Below are positions 5,054 through 5,106 of a DNA stretch of 5,106 nucleotides, piece after piece. Source of the stretch: Desulfovibrionaceae bacterium UBA6814. GTDB lineage: Bacteria > Desulfobacterota > Desulfovibrionia > Desulfovibrionales > Desulfovibrionaceae. How positions within the stretch are numbered: position 1 is the first letter of the stretch; every line of letters starts with the position of its first letter. The stretch covers positions 1 to 5,106 of the forward strand of contig DKEU01000225.1 in NCBI GenBank assembly GCA_002452635.1, written 5' to 3'. Under the pieces are notes generated by a model that was given only the letters and a program-made list of their open reading frames with translations, was not told where the DNA came from and did no database searches. Made by a program: the position numbers and the translations under genes.

Positions 5054-5106
5054 GCATCCGCAGGCTGGCCCCTGTCCTGCTCCTGGTGCTGGCCGCCTGG
5101 TGCGGT
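5050..5106 (+). CDS. Start of an exported or membrane protein, cut off by window end
   Basis: The ATG at 5050 overlaps the TGA of the binding-protein gene (ATGA), a classic translational-coupling arrangement. AAGG (5036-5039) lies 10 nt upstream. The 19 visible codons read MSIRRLAPVLLLVLAAWCG: two arginines then a hydrophobic stretch, as in a signal peptide or first membrane helix. The frame stays open to the window end. It lacks the usual look of a Dpp/Opp permease N-terminus, so a periplasmic partner or a membrane sensor is as likely; too little is visible to name it. Confidence 0.6.
   Translation, partial: MSIRRLAPVLLLVLAAWCG

Overview
The window is about 70% GC with GC-rich third codon positions, short Shine-Dalgarno-led genes and little non-coding DNA. 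Gene content fits an anaerobic or microaerophilic proteobacterium: a cobalamin-ring methyltransferase, a PhzF-like isomerase, a DUF1848 protein with a radical-SAM-like cysteine cluster, and a DppA-like periplasmic peptide-binding protein. A Desulfovibrio-type sulfate reducer is my best guess. This is inference from style and content; no marker gene settles it.

Layout: bases 1-276 are non-coding, less GC-rich than the genes, and full of inverted repeats. They include a nested palindrome (18-61), a 9-bp stem-loop (152-186) and a compact predicted three-way junction (188-253) ending 13 nt before the cobM/cbiF Shine-Dalgarno. cobM/cbiF follows (277-1032, +). After a 110-nt gap come a PhzF-family gene (1144-1935, +) and, 4 nt later, a DUF1848 gene starting with GTG (1940-2866, +), probably translated together. 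A small unrecognised gene (2874-3248, -) converges on DUF1848 with 7 bp between them; the two stop codons lie in opposite arms of one small hairpin.

The 254-bp divergent spacer (3249-3502) holds a plausible promoter for the small gene, a run of ten C, a repeated octamer 16 bp apart and a hairpin before the next gene. The peptide-binding protein (3503-5053, +) is exported by a signal peptide. It is followed without a gap (ATGA overlap) by the start of a gene with a hydrophobic N-terminus that runs off the window.

Working together: phzF and DUF1848 look like one transcription unit, possibly read from cobM, though the 110-nt gap leaves that open. The peptide-binding protein starts a separate unit whose second gene is cut off, so it is unclear whether this is a transporter or a ligand-sensing pair. 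No rRNA, tRNA, CRISPR array, insertion sequence or phage gene was seen. The features most worth checking are the structured cobM leader and the PhzF-DUF1848 pair.
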